Made by a program: the position numbers and the translations under genes. Shown here one piece after another: positions 46,348-57,887 of a stretch of 64,000 nt of DNA. Origin of the DNA: Arachis hypogaea (taxonomy: Eukaryota; Streptophyta; Magnoliopsida; Fabales; Fabaceae); NCBI RefSeq assembly GCF_003086295.3, contig NC_092053.1, positions 115,836,445-115,900,444 of the forward strand. Reading direction: 5' to 3'. Numbering within the stretch: the first letter of the stretch is position 1; each line of letters opens with the position of its first letter. The notes under the pieces were generated by a model. The model saw only the letters and a program-made list of their open reading frames with translations, did no database searches and was not told the origin of the DNA.

Positions 46348-48231
46348 TCAAGGTGGCTTGTGCTTGTACTCATCTTGGAACTTCCACCAATGCTTGGACT
46401 TCCAATAAGCTCCATCATTCAAGATTAATATCTCCAAGCTTTGATGGAGTTCTTCACAAACCATGGGCTCCCAATGTTGATCCTCATGTGTTCCCGGATC
46501 CCATATTTTGTCTTCACACCCATCTCCAAGTTGATTATCATTAATCCATGTGGGTGGTGAGCAAGGTGAATTCTCTATATAGTGGCCAACAATCCTCCTA
46601 GACCCATCTATTTGAGCACTACTCCAACCTTTATATCTCATGCTTGATGCATCAACCATAATGAGCCTTGATTTGCAACGCCAACCACAAAACCTTTTTC
46701 GTTTACGCTTCATCCCACAAAGCTCCCTAAGTTGGCCATCCGTTTCAAGCAAACCATATTCAAGTGGGATAATAAAGCTAATAGAAATGAATTTCACCCA
46801 CTCAAATGAAGGAGTAGATGGCAACCTAGGCAAAGACAACTCCAAGAGTTTTGATAAAGCGTATTCAATTCCCATCCTCCTTTTTCTAAGGATTTCCACC
46901 TCTTCACAAGACTTCTCAATTATAATCCTTTGTTCAACAATTTTATATAAACCTTTTCTCCTACTCAAGTCATAAATGGGAGGGTAAGAAAAATTTACCT
47001 CCACATTGCTTTCCATCTTGTTGGGAGAAGGTTCTTTATGCTCAAAGGATTCTTCACCACTAAGGTTTGATGCTTGATCTTCATCACCAAGGGAACTCAC
47101 TTCTTGCTCTATCCCATCCAAATCTTCATATGGAATATGTCTTGGAAGGTGTGCACTTTCCTTCCTAGCATCAATTTCAATCATCTTGGAGGGGTTTTCT
47201 TCAATTCTAGATTCCCATGGAGGCTCCGCATCTCCTAAGTCTTCAACCAATTCTTCCCTTTCTTCAATAATCATAGCTTCCTCCAATTGTTCCAATACAA
47301 AGCAACTTCCCTCATTCTCCACCAATCTCTCTTTTATGTTATGCTCTTCATTTGATTCCCCGCATGTAGCCATGGGAGTTTCTTGAGAGTTCAAGCATTG
47401 GGATGCTAACCGGTTTACCACCTCATCCAAGGCGGCCGTGAATTGTTGCACATCCCTTTTCATTTCCTCTTGTCCTTGAACAAGAATATCAAGGATGTCA
47501 TCCATTGGAGGTTGGGGTGGATGGAAGGGTTCATCAATTTGGGGGAAGGGTTCATAGTAGGAAGGTGGTTCTTCTTGGTAGAGTTGTGGTGGTTCAATAA
47601 TTTCCACTCTTTCCACTTGTTGCACAACACGCTCCATGGTTGCTTGAAGTTGATCCAATATTTCCTTGAGATGATCCCTTGACTCTTGTTCCTCTTGGAT
47701 AATATGATTAGGATCATATGGCTCTTGGATTGATGGACATGAATATTCGTCCATGGGAGGTTGTGGTGGAAAGTGGTATTCATCTTGTGGTTGAAAATTT
47801 TCATATATTGGAGGTGGTTCATCTTGGTAATAATGTGGAGGAGGTGGCTCTTGAAAATATTGATGTTGGAGTGGTGGTGGCTCTATATGTGGTTGTTGGT
47901 AGGATAGATATGGGTTAGGGTCATATGAAGGTGGTTGGTAAGAAGGGGCTTGTGAGTATGGTTGAGAGTTATGTTGAGGATATGGTTCATAGGCATATGG
48001 TGGTGGTTCTTGAAAGTCACAAGGTGATTCACCATAGCCATTGGATTGATATGCATCATAGAATGGCTCTTCTTCATAGTGCATTGGTGGAGGTTGTTGC
48101 CATGAGGATTGATCATAAGCTTATGGCTCTTCCCACCTTTGATTGTCCCATCCTTGATACACATCTCCATTATAGTCCTCATCACCTACAACATAGTTGT
48201 AATCACACTCATAGCCAAAATGAGAATTCAT
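46348..48231 (-). pseudogene. Long ORF of the non-autonomous element, one stop near the start
   Basis: The likely start is ATG 48231 (MNSHFGYECDYNYVV). Codon 37 is TAA (48123-48121), and the frame then runs open for 578 codons from Met 48084 to 46348. Replacing one base would make the stop a Gln codon, fitting the QQ/PP-rich context. The first 110 or so residues of the open part are Tyr/Pro/Gln/Glu-rich. Residues 135-165 (DHLKEILDQLQATMERVVQQ) and 195-225 look coiled-coil. The middle is acidic, and the C-terminal 150 residues are mixed with a basic cluster (KRKRKRFCGWRCKSR). No gag knuckle, protease or polymerase motif is seen, and the function is unknown. Its length in such a young element suggests it was under selection in the parent. 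Confidence 0.75.
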
Positions 48232-48370
48232 AATGGAAAGAGAAAAAAAAATCAAAAGATAATGGAAAATAAGAGAAATAAAATTCTACAACTAGCAAAT
48301 AAAGCAAAAAGCAAGATATTCACACAATTCACATATGTACAATAACCAATAACATAACACCATTGCAATT

Positions 48371-48387
48371 CCCCGGCAACGGCGCCA
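48371..48387 (-). promoter_or_regulatory. Primer-binding site
   Basis: Minus-strand TGGCGCCGTTGCCGGGG, three bases from the LTR. The same type of site occurs at 52915-52931 in the neighbouring Athila-like element (TGGTGCCATTGCCGGGG), linking the two families. Which tRNA it matches was not checked. Confidence 0.8.
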
Positions 48388-48390
48388 TTT

Positions 48391-49953
48391 TGATGATTGG
48401 ATTTTTGATGGTTTAGAATTTCACAAATGAATTCTCGTTGCAAGTATAGTTCCTAAACCAAACAATAATCCTTTCATACAAAAGATTGTTTGTCACAAGT
48501 AACAAACCCCTAAAATTAATAACCGAAGTATTCAAACCTCGGGTCGTTCTCCCTAGGAATTGTAATGAAGTGTTTTGTTATTGGTTGTGAGTTATTTTGG
48601 GGATTTGGATAAGAAGCATGAAAAGTAAATGGCAATGAAAATAAACTAACAACTATAAAAGGCTCTTGGTAAGGTATGAAAATTAGAAGTCCTATCCTAG
48701 TTACCCTTCTCAATTGTGATGAGAATTGTTCATTACTACCACTTAGTTAACCCTTACTAATTAAAGGAAAGTCAAGTGGATGAATTGACTTGAGCCACAA
48801 GTCCTAGCCAACTCCCAAGGAAAGACTAGCTTTAGTGCACTCCAAACTAATTAGCAATCTCTCCAATTATCAATCAACAAAGGAATTAGATAACTCAAGT
48901 GTCACTAATTACTCTACCTAGGCCAAGAGGAACAAAATCTACACTAAAACTAAAAAAGACATTTCAACAAACACATAGAGTGCAATAGAAGTAAACATTA
49001 TTAATTGCAAGAATTAAAGGAATCTACAACTACAAAGGCAAGAGATCAACAATAGAAAAGCAAAGAAGAACAATTGTTATGAATTACCTCTTATTGAATT
49101 GAAAGAAAGTAGAAGGAACAATACTAGATCTACAACAAAATATAAGAACAACATAAAGGAAATTACAATAAAAGAATAGAAGAAGATGAATGTAGCAACA
49201 AAGAATTGAGAGATAGAAGGAGATGAAAGCATGAATTAAAACCTAGATCTAAGAACTAAACCTAATCCTAATTCTAGAGAGAAGTGAGAGCTTCTCTCTC
49301 TAGAAACTAACTCTCACTACTAAACTAAGCTAAACTAAACTAATGGTCAAAAGTAAGTAAAGTATGTTGATTCCCTTTCAATCCTTGGCTTAAATAGCAT
49401 TAGAAATGAGTTGGATTGGGCCCACAAGGCTTCAGAATTCGCTGGCCACGTTTTGCTTTAAGTGAACCAGGTGGCAGCAACGGCGCGTGCGCGTACTGTG
49501 CGCGTACGCGTCATCATGAGCGGTTCAACCATAGCAAATCTTATATCGTTTCGAAGCCCCGGATGTTAGCTTTCCAACCCAACTGGAACCGCATCATTTG
49601 GACCTCTGTAGCTCAAGTTATGGCCGATTAAGTGCGAAGAGGTCGGCTTGACAGCTTTCCGGTTCTTCCATTTCTTCATGAGTTCTCCAACTTTTCATGC
49701 TTTCTTTCTTCATTCCCTTGATCCAATCTTTGCCTCCTAGACCTTAAATCACTTAACAAACATATCAAGGCATCTAATAGAATCAAGGTGAATTAAATTT
49801 AGCTATTTTGATTCCTAAAAAGCATGTTTTCACATTCAAGCACAATTAAAGGAGAATATACAAAACCATGCTATTTCTTGAATAAATATGGGTAAAAGGT
49901 GATAAAATCCCCAAAAATCAATACAAAACAAACCGTCAAATTGGAGTTTGTCA
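48391..49953 (-). repeat. 5' LTR (minus sense) of the non-autonomous element
   Basis: Partner of 41833-43395, differing at about ten positions, for example GGGGATTTGG against GGGGTTTTGG near the start. It carries the hairpin word at 49482-49513. Confidence 0.93.
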
Positions 49954-51278
49954 CTTGTATGCATATCTTATACTCAAAACCTCTGTATTCATTATACCTT
50001 GACTTGGAAGTGATCCAGCCTAGCTTGAGAATAGTTGAGATAATAATTGTAAAATTCGGTCAAATCGTAATTAATTAAATAATAAATTAAATATGAGCGA
50101 ATATGGTTAGAAAATTTAGTAATCAAAATTTGATGATTTAAATATGATATTTGGACTCAGTAGATTTTTCTGAGTCAGAAAACATAGTTTTATTCTTAAA
50201 AATACGCACTGGAAATTTGACCGACAGTACCGGCTGAGATATGTCCGATACTGCAGCTGAGAAAATTAATTATGAGTGAGAAATGTTAAAAAGTTAAATA
50301 TTTATTGTTGAGGTGGTAAAAATAATTAAAGCGCACATTAAAACGATAATCTTAAAGGTTTTGGTCCAAAATTGGGACAACAGGCTAAAACAAGTGAACA
50401 GGGTCCAAGTGGGCCCAAACTCCCATATATATACCTATATTTAATGAGTTTTCAGCCACCATTTTTCCTATTTTACGAGAGAGACACGGAATTGAGATAA
50501 GAGAAAAGAGAGGAGAGAAAACCCTAGCCACCCTCACCTTCAAATGACCATAACTTTTGCTACGAAACTCCGATTGACGAGTTATTTGTGGCCACGCGTC
50601 ACTCTTCTCGCCCTTTTCAATTTCATCTAGGTATTGTGGTGAGTAATTCTCTGTACTTTGCCCAGTTTTGATTTTTCTCTGAAAATGCGTTTTTGGCCTT
50701 GGGCTTTGAGAAATTTTGTGGTTTTAGTTATTTAGGAGTGCTCTAGTATGAGCAATTGGTGAGTTCTACCAACTAATTTTGTGGGTTAAAGTAAGAAACC
50801 CTCTAACCCTTGTAATTTATGAGATTTTGTGAGTCCTAAGTTGATATATGTATGTAATGTGTATATTAGAGTATTGGGTACATTTTTGGAGCTTGAAATT
50901 TGCTTGTGGGGTTGGGTAGAGCTTGGAGCTGAGACTTGGTGAGATTTCACAAGTTGAGAGCTTAAATTTGACTTCTAAGAGGTATAATTTAATTTTTATT
51001 TAAGTACCATGTGGTGTGATGAGAATTCCTAGGTTAAATGCTCCTAGGATTAAGTTTGAATTGTGTGTATCGTTGAAATGGATGGGTATAGATGACATGT
51101 TATAGAGAATAATGATTTGGGTATGTATTGTGTGATTTTACATATTTGAGTGTTGTGAAATTGAGGATTTGGATAATGATAGAATGTGTTGAATTATGTA
51201 TATATATATATATTGAATTGATGAATTGGGTCAGAGGTCGTGAATCTTGGGTCAGAGGCCGGAAAGAGGTAAGGAAGG

Positions 51279-52860
51279 TGATGAGCGGATAATTTATACG
51301 CTTTTTGGCATTGCTTTTAGTATGTTTTTAGTAGGATCTAGTTACTTTTAGGGATGTTTTTATTAGTTTTTATGTTAAATTCATATTTCTGGACATTACT
51401 ATGAGTTTGTGTGTTTTTCTGTGATTTCAGGTATTTTCTGGCTAAAATTGAGGGACTTGAGCAAAAATCAGATTCAGAGGTTGAAGAAGGACTGCCGATG
51501 CTGTTGGATTCTGACCTCCCTACACTCAAAGTGAATTTTCTGGAGCTACAGAACTCCAAATGGCGCGCTCTCAACGGCGTTGGAAAGTAGACATCCAGGG
51601 CTTTCCAGCAATATATAATAGTCCATACTTTGCCCAAGTTTAGATGATGCAAAAGGGCATTGAACGCCAGTTCTACGCTGCAGTCTGGAGTTAAACGCCA
51701 GAAACACGTCACGAACCAGAGTTGAATGCCAAAAACACGTTACAACTTGGCATTCAACTCCAAAAGAAGCCTCTGCATGTGTAAACTTCAAGCTCAGCCC
51801 AAGCACACACCAAGTGGGCCCCGGAAGTGGATTTATGCATCAATTACTTACTTCTGTAAACCCTAGTAACTAGTTTAGTATAAATAGGACTTTTTACTAT
51901 TGTATTTACATCTTTGGATTATCTTTGGATCATATTGATCACGTTGGGGGCTGGCCATTCGGCCATTCCTGGACCTTTATCACTTATGTATTTTCAACGG
52001 TAGAGTTTCTACACACCATAGATTAAGGTGTGGAGCTCTGCTGTTCCTCATGAATTAATACAAAGTACTACTATTTTTCTATTCAATTCAACTTATTCCG
52101 CTTCTAAGATATCCATTCGCACTTCAACATGAATGTGATGATCGTGACAGTCATCATCATTCCCTATGAACACGTGCCTGACAACCACTCCCGTTCTACC
52201 TTAGATTGAATGAGTATCTCTTGGATTCCTTAATCAGAATCTTCGTAGTATAAGTTAGAACCCATGGATGGCCATTCCTGAGATCCGAAAAGTCTAAACC
52301 TTGTCTGTGGTATTCCGAGTAGGATCTGGGAAGGAATGACTGTGACGAGCTTCAAACTCGCGAGTGCTGGGCGTAGTGACAGACGCAAAAGGATCAATGG
52401 ATCCTATTCCAGTATGATCGAGAACCGACAGATGATTAGCCATGCAGTGACAGCGCATTGGACCATTTTCACTGAGAGGACAGGATGTAGCCATTGATAA
52501 CGGTGATGCCTAACATACAGCTTGCCATGGAAAGGAGTAGGACTGGTTGGATGAAGACAGCAGGAAAGCAGAGGTTCAGAGGAACGAAAGCATCTCTATA
52601 CGCTTATCTGAAATTCTCACCAATGAATTACATAAGTATTTCTATCTTTATTTTCTGTTTATTTATTATTATTATTCGAAAACTCCATAACCATTTGATA
52701 TCCGCCTGACTGAGATTTACAAGATGACCATAGCTTGCTTCATACCAACAATCTCCGTGGGATCGACCCTTACTCACGTAAGGTTTTATTACTTGGACGA
52801 CCCAGTGCACTTGCTGGTTAGTTGTATCGAAGTTGTGACAAATTATGAATTAAGATTAGA
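51279..52860 (+). repeat. 5' LTR of the Athila-like element
   Basis: Start TGATGAGCGG. The end is placed approximately between GTTGTGACA (about 52840) and the first primer-site-like copy at 52873. It contains half-palindromes of the GGCGTT/AACGCC type at 51665-51770 and a TATA-like AGTATAAATAGG at about 51877. It has no long ORF. Confidence 0.8.
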
Positions 52861-52942
52861 GCACCAAGTTTTTGGAGCCATTACCAGGGATCGCAATTTC
52901 GTGCACCAAGTTTTTGGTGCCATTGCCGGGGATTGTTCGAGT
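52861..52942 (+). promoter_or_regulatory. Primer-binding site region, tandemly duplicated
   Basis: GCACCAAGTTTTTGG occurs at 52861 and 52903 (period 42), each followed by a primer-site-like sequence: TGGAGCCATTACCAGGG (52873-52889) and TGGTGCCATTGCCGGGG (52915-52931). The second is closer to the TGGCGCCGTTGCCGGGG of the neighbouring element and is the better candidate for the working site. Confidence 0.75.
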
Positions 52943-54757
52943 TTGGACAACTGACGGTTCATCTTGTTGCTCAGATTAGGTAATTTTTTTTTGTTTTATT
53001 TTCAAAAATTTTTCAAAAATCTTTCAAAAATTTCTCATCTGTTTTCGAAAATTATTCTAAATTTTTAAGAATGAATTCTAGTGTTTCATGAAGCATGTTG
53101 AAGCCTGGCTGGCTGTAAAGCCATATCCAAATTCTTTTGGATTAAGGCTTCCACTTGTCAACATAAAAGGCATGTATATGAAGTTGGATGAAGTATCAGC
53201 TGTTATATGCCTGATTTGTATCTTCTAAAGCTTGGCTGGCTAGTGAGCCATGTCTAACCCTTGGATTGGAGCTTTAGGCTAACATTGAAAGATTCCTGGA
53301 ATTCTTATTAAAAAATTTTGAATTTCTTATTTTCTTTTTCCTATATGTTTTTCGAAAAAATATACAAAAATCCAAAAAAAAATAATAATAAAATAAAAAA
53401 AATAAAAAATATTTTGTGTTTCTTGTTTGAGTCTTGAGTCAATTTTAAGTTTGGTGTCAATTGCATTTTTTCTAAAAATTTATGCATTTTTCGAAAATTC
53501 ATGCATCCATAGTGTTCTTCATGATCTTCAAGTTGTTCTTGGTAAGTCTTCTTGTTTGATCTTGATGTTTTCTTATTTTGTGTCTTTTGTTGTTTTTCAT
53601 GTGCATCTTTGCATTCATAGTGTCTAAGCATTAAAGATTTCTAAGTTTGGTGTCTTGTATGTTTTCTTTGCATAAAAATTTTTTCAAAAATATGTTCTTG
53701 GTGTTCATCTTGACATTCAAAGTGTTCTTGGTGTTTATCTTGACATTCATAGTGTTCTTGCATTCATCACATGTTTTGATCCAAAATTTTCATGCATTGA
53801 GTCTTTTTGATGTTTTTCTCTTTTCATCATTAAAAATTCAAAAATAAAAAAATTATCTTTCCCTTTTTCTTCGCATAAATTTGAAAATTTGAGTTGACTT
53901 TTTCAAAACTTTTTAAAATTTAGTTGTTTCTTATGAGTCAAATCAAATTTTTAATTTAAAAATCTTATCTTTTTCAAAAATTAAATCTTTTTCATTTTTC
54001 TTATTTATTTTCAAAAATTCTAAAAATATTTTTCAAAAATCTTTTTCTTAATTTTATCTCATAATTTTCGAAAATATTATCAATAATTAATGTTTTGATT
54101 CAAAAATTTCAAGTTTGTTACTTACTTGTTAAGAAAGATTCAAACTTTAAGTTCTAGAATCATATCTTGTGATTTCTTGTGAATCAAGTCATTAATTGTG
54201 ATTTTTAAAAATCAAATATTTTTCAAAACTAATTTCAATCATATATTTTCAAAAATATCTTTTTATCTTATCTTTTTCAAATATCTTTTCTAACTTCTTA
54301 TTTTCTTATCTTTTAAAAATTGATTTTCAAAATTTGTTTCAACTAACTAATTAACTTTTTGTTTATTTCTTATCTCTTTCAAAACTACCTAACTAACTAT
54401 CCCTCTCCAATTTTCGAAAATATCTCCCTCTTTTTTAAAAAAAAAATTCTTTTTAATTAATTAATTGTTTTAAATTTTAATTTTAAATTTTTTCCCCTTT
54501 AATTTTCGAAAATCATCAACTCCTTTTCAAAAAATTATTTTCGAAATTCTCTTCTCTCTCACCCTCTTCTATTTATTTAATTACTTACTAACACTTCTCT
54601 TCATCTCATATCTCTGCTCTTCTCACCCTTGTGTTTGGATTCTCCTCCCTTCTCTTTTCTTACATTACATTCTTTTCTTCTTCTACTCACACAAAGGAAT
54701 CTCTATACTGTGACATAGAAGATTTCATATTTTCTTTGTTATTCCCTTCTTTGTCAT
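52943..54757 (+). other. T-rich leader of the Athila-like element
   Basis: Long T-rich stretch with many TTTTCAAAAAT and TTTTCGAAAAT words and no coding frame. It contains a diverged internal duplication (AAGCCTGGCTGGCTG at 53101, AAGCTTGGCTGGCTAG at 53228) and two copies of TAAGTTTGGTGT (53446, 53642). ORFs called here are composition artefacts. Confidence 0.75.
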
Positions 54758-56949
54758 ATGAGCAGGAGCAAGGACAAGAACATTCTTGTTGAAGCAGATC
54801 CTGAACCTGAAAGGACTCTGAAAAGGAAACTAAGAGAAGTTAAAATACAATAATCCAGAGACAACCTTACAGGAATTTTCGAACAGGAAGAGGAGATGGC
54901 AGCCGAAAATAATAATAATGCAAGAAGGATGCTTGGTGACTTTACTGCACCTAATTCCAATTTACATGGAAGAAGCATCTCAATTCCTACCATTGGAGCA
55001 AACAACTTTGAGCTGAAACCTCAATTAGTTTCTCTGATGCAGCAGAACTGCAAGTTTCATGGACTTCCATCTGAAGATCCTTTTCAGTTCTTAACTGAAT
55101 TCTTGCAGATCTGTGATACTGTTAAGACCAATGGGGTTGATCCCGAGGTCTACAGGCTTATGCTTTTCCCATTTGCTGTAAGAGACAGAGCTAGAATATG
55201 GTTGGATTTTCAACCTAAAGACAGCCTGAACTCTTGGGATAAGCTGGTCACGACTTTCTTAGCCAAGTTCTTTCCTCCTCAAAACCTGAGTAAGCTTAGA
55301 GTGGATGTTCAAACCTTCAGACAGAAAGAAGGTGAATCCCTCTATGAAGCTTGGGAGAGATACAAGCAACTGACCAAAAAGTGTTCTTCTGACATGCTTT
55401 CAGAATGGACCATCCTGGATATATTCTATGATGGTCTGTCTGAATTAACTAAGATGTCATTGGATACTTCTGCAAGTGGATCCATTCACCTAAAAAAACG
55501 CCTGCAGAAGCTCAAGAACTCATTGACATGGTTGCTAATAACCAGTTCATGTACACTTCTGAGAGGAATCCTGTGAGTAATGGGATGCCTCAGAAGAAGG
55601 GAGTTCTTGAAATTGATACTCTGAATGCCATATTGGCTCAGAACAAAATATTGACTAAGCAAGTCAATATGATTTCTTAGAGTCTGAATGGAATGCAAGC
55701 TGCATCCAACAGTACTCAAGAGGCATCTTCTGAAGAAGAAGCTTATGATCCTGAGAACCCTGCAATAGCAGAGGTGAATTACATGGGTGAACCATATGGA
55801 AACACCTATAACCCCTCATGGAGAAATCACCCAAATTTCTCATGGAAGGATCAACAAAAGCCTCAACAAGGCTTTAATAATGGTGGAAGAAACAGGTTTA
55901 ACAATAGTAAACCTTTTCCATCATCCACTCAGAAACAGACAGAGAATTCTGAGCAGAATCTATCTAGCTTAGCAAATTTAGTCTCTGATCTATCTAAGGC
56001 CACTCTGAGTTTCATGAATGAAACAAGGTCCTCCATTAGAAATTTGGAGGCACAAGTAGGCCAGCTGAGTAAGAAAATCACTGAAACCCATCCTAGTACT
56101 CTCCCAAGCAATACAGAAGAGAATCCAAAGAGAGAGTGCAAGGCCATTGATATAACCACCATGGCCGAATCAGAGGAGGAAGGGGAGGACGTGAATCCCA
56201 AGGAGGAAGACTTCCTGGTTCGTCCAGTGATCAATAAGGAGTTTCCCTCTGAGGAACCAAAGGAATCTGAGGCTCATCTGGAGACCATAGAGATTCCATT
56301 AAACTTCCTTATGCCATTCATGAGCTCTGATGAATATTCTTCTTCTGAAGAGAATGAAGATGTTACTGAAGAGCAAGTTGCCAAGTTTCTTGGTGCAATC
56401 ATGAAGCTGAATGCCAATTTATTTGGTAATGAGACTTGGGGAGATGAACCTCCCCTGTTCACCAATGAACTAAGTGCATTGGATCAACTGAGATTGCCTC
56501 AGAAGAAATAGGATCCTGGAAAGTTCCTAATACCTTGTACCATAGGCACCATGACCTTTGAGAAGGCTCTATGTGATCTGGGGTCAGGAATAAACCTCAT
56601 GCCACTCTCTGTAATGGAGAAATTGGGAATCTTTGAGGTACAAGCTGCTACAATCTCATTAGAGATGGCAGACAATTCCAGAAAATAGGCCTATGGACAA
56701 GTAGAGGACATGTTAGTAAAGGTTGAAGGCCTTTACATCCCTGCTGATTTCATAATCCTAGATACTGGGAAGGATGAGGATGAATCCATCATCCTTGGAA
56801 GACCCTTCCTAGCCACAGCAAGAGATGTGATTGATGTTGACAGAGGTGAACTAGTCCTTCAATTGAATGAGGACTCCCTTGTGTTTAAAACTCAAAGTCA
56901 TCCTTCTGTAAACATGGAAAAGAGGCACAGTAAGCTTCTCTCAAAATAG
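54758..56949 (+). pseudogene. Athila-type gag-protease, broken
   Basis: The original start is probably ATG 54758 (MSRSKDKNILVEADPEPERT), with a TAA at 54851 before the in-frame Met at 54896. The gag core runs from FELKPQLVSLMQQNCKFHGL through PFQFLTEFLQICDTVKTNGV, WDKLVTTFLAKFFPP and EGESLYEAWERYKQLTKKC to SGSIHLKK. There, near 55491, an A run shifts the frame, and the true frame continues with AQELIDMVANNQFMY. A TAG at 55678 and another at 56509 interrupt it. The protease follows: FLIPCTIGTMTFEKALCDLG with the catalytic-type DLGSG (about 56577), then IILGRPFLATARDVIDV. A further TAG lies near 56686 and the end is at 56947. The capsid and protease functions are lost. The usual polymerase genes never follow. 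Confidence 0.88.
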
Positions 56950-57237
56950 AGTCATACAGAGCCCCCACAATCAAACTCTAAGTTTGGTGTTGGGAAGTTT
57001 CAACAATGCTCTGAACATCTGTGAAGCTCCATGAGAGCCCACTGTCAAGCTATTGACATTAAAGAAGTGCTTGTTGGGAGGCAACCCAATTTTTATTTAT
57101 TTAATTTTATTTTATTTTTATTGTTATTTCATGTTTTATTAGGTTCATGATCATGTGGAGTCACAAAATAAATAGAAAAATTAAAAACAGAATCAAAAAC
57201 AGCAGAAGAAAAATCACACCCTGGAGGAAGGACTTAC

Positions 57238-57478
57238 TGGCGTTTAAACGCCAGTAAGGAGCATCTGGCTGGCGTTCAACGCTAGAACAGAGCATGGATC
57301 TGGCGTTGAACGCCAAAAACAAGCAGCATCCTGGCGTTCAGACGCCAAAAATGCACACTGAGAGAAGCTGGCGCTGAACGCCAGAAACAAGCATGAAGCT
57401 GGCGTTCAACGCCAGAAATATGCTGCATATGGGCGTTGAACGCCCAGAACAAGCATCACTTCGGCGTCTAAACGCCAG
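57238..57478. repeat. Regular array of eight palindromes, 31-bp period
   Basis: Variants of CTGGCGTTCAACGCCAG begin at 57238, 57269, 57300, 57331, 57368, 57399, 57430 and 57462. All steps are about 31 bp except one of 37. Spacers of about 14 bp differ but often contain AACAAGCA. Paired changes keep some units palindromic (GGGCGTTGAACGCCC at 57431). It lies in the 3' untranslated part behind the protease. Confidence 0.93.
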
Positions 57479-57887
57479 AAATGTATGCAAAGGAATTTTA
57501 CATGCCTAATTGGTGCAGGGATGTAAATCCTTGACATCTCAGGATCTGTGGACCCCACAGGATCACCTCAGGATCTGTGGTCCCCACAGGATCCCCACAT
57601 ACCTCCACTCACCTTCCCTCCTCATAATCCTATATCACCCTCTCTCTCCATTCACAGTCATCCCTTCTGTTTTCCATTCACCACTCACATCCATACACCC
57701 CACCTACCTTCAAAATTCAAAATCTCTTTCCCACCCAAGCCCACCCATATAGCCGAATACACACATCCCTCCATCTCCTCCATATCTTCTTCTTCTTCTA
57801 CTATTCTTTCTTCTTTTGCTCGAGGGTGAGCAACATTCTAAGTTTGGTATGGTAAAAGCATAGCTTTTTTGTTTTTCATAACCATTG

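Larger units (their letters stand above)
41833..49953 (-). mobile_element. Young non-autonomous LTR retrotransposon
   Basis: Two LTRs of identical length (1563 bp; 41833-43395 and 48391-49953) start TGATGATTGG and end TTTGTCA, with target duplication CTTGT (41828-41832, 49954-49958). The primer-binding site TGGCGCCGTTGCCGGGG lies on the minus strand at 48371-48387, so transcription runs right to left. The polypurine tract is the inverse of 43396-43410. I counted about ten substitutions between the LTRs (about 0.6%), which means a recent insertion. The interior has no gag, protease, RT or integrase, only one long ORF (46348-48231), a hairpin array and AT-rich filler, so it must be mobilised by another element. 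Confidence 0.93.

Noticed and set aside
57238..57478. CRISPR-like layout (palindromic repeats with spacers)
   Set aside because: Plant nuclear DNA inside an LTR retroelement. The repeats are short and variable, the spacers share words, and there are no cas genes.
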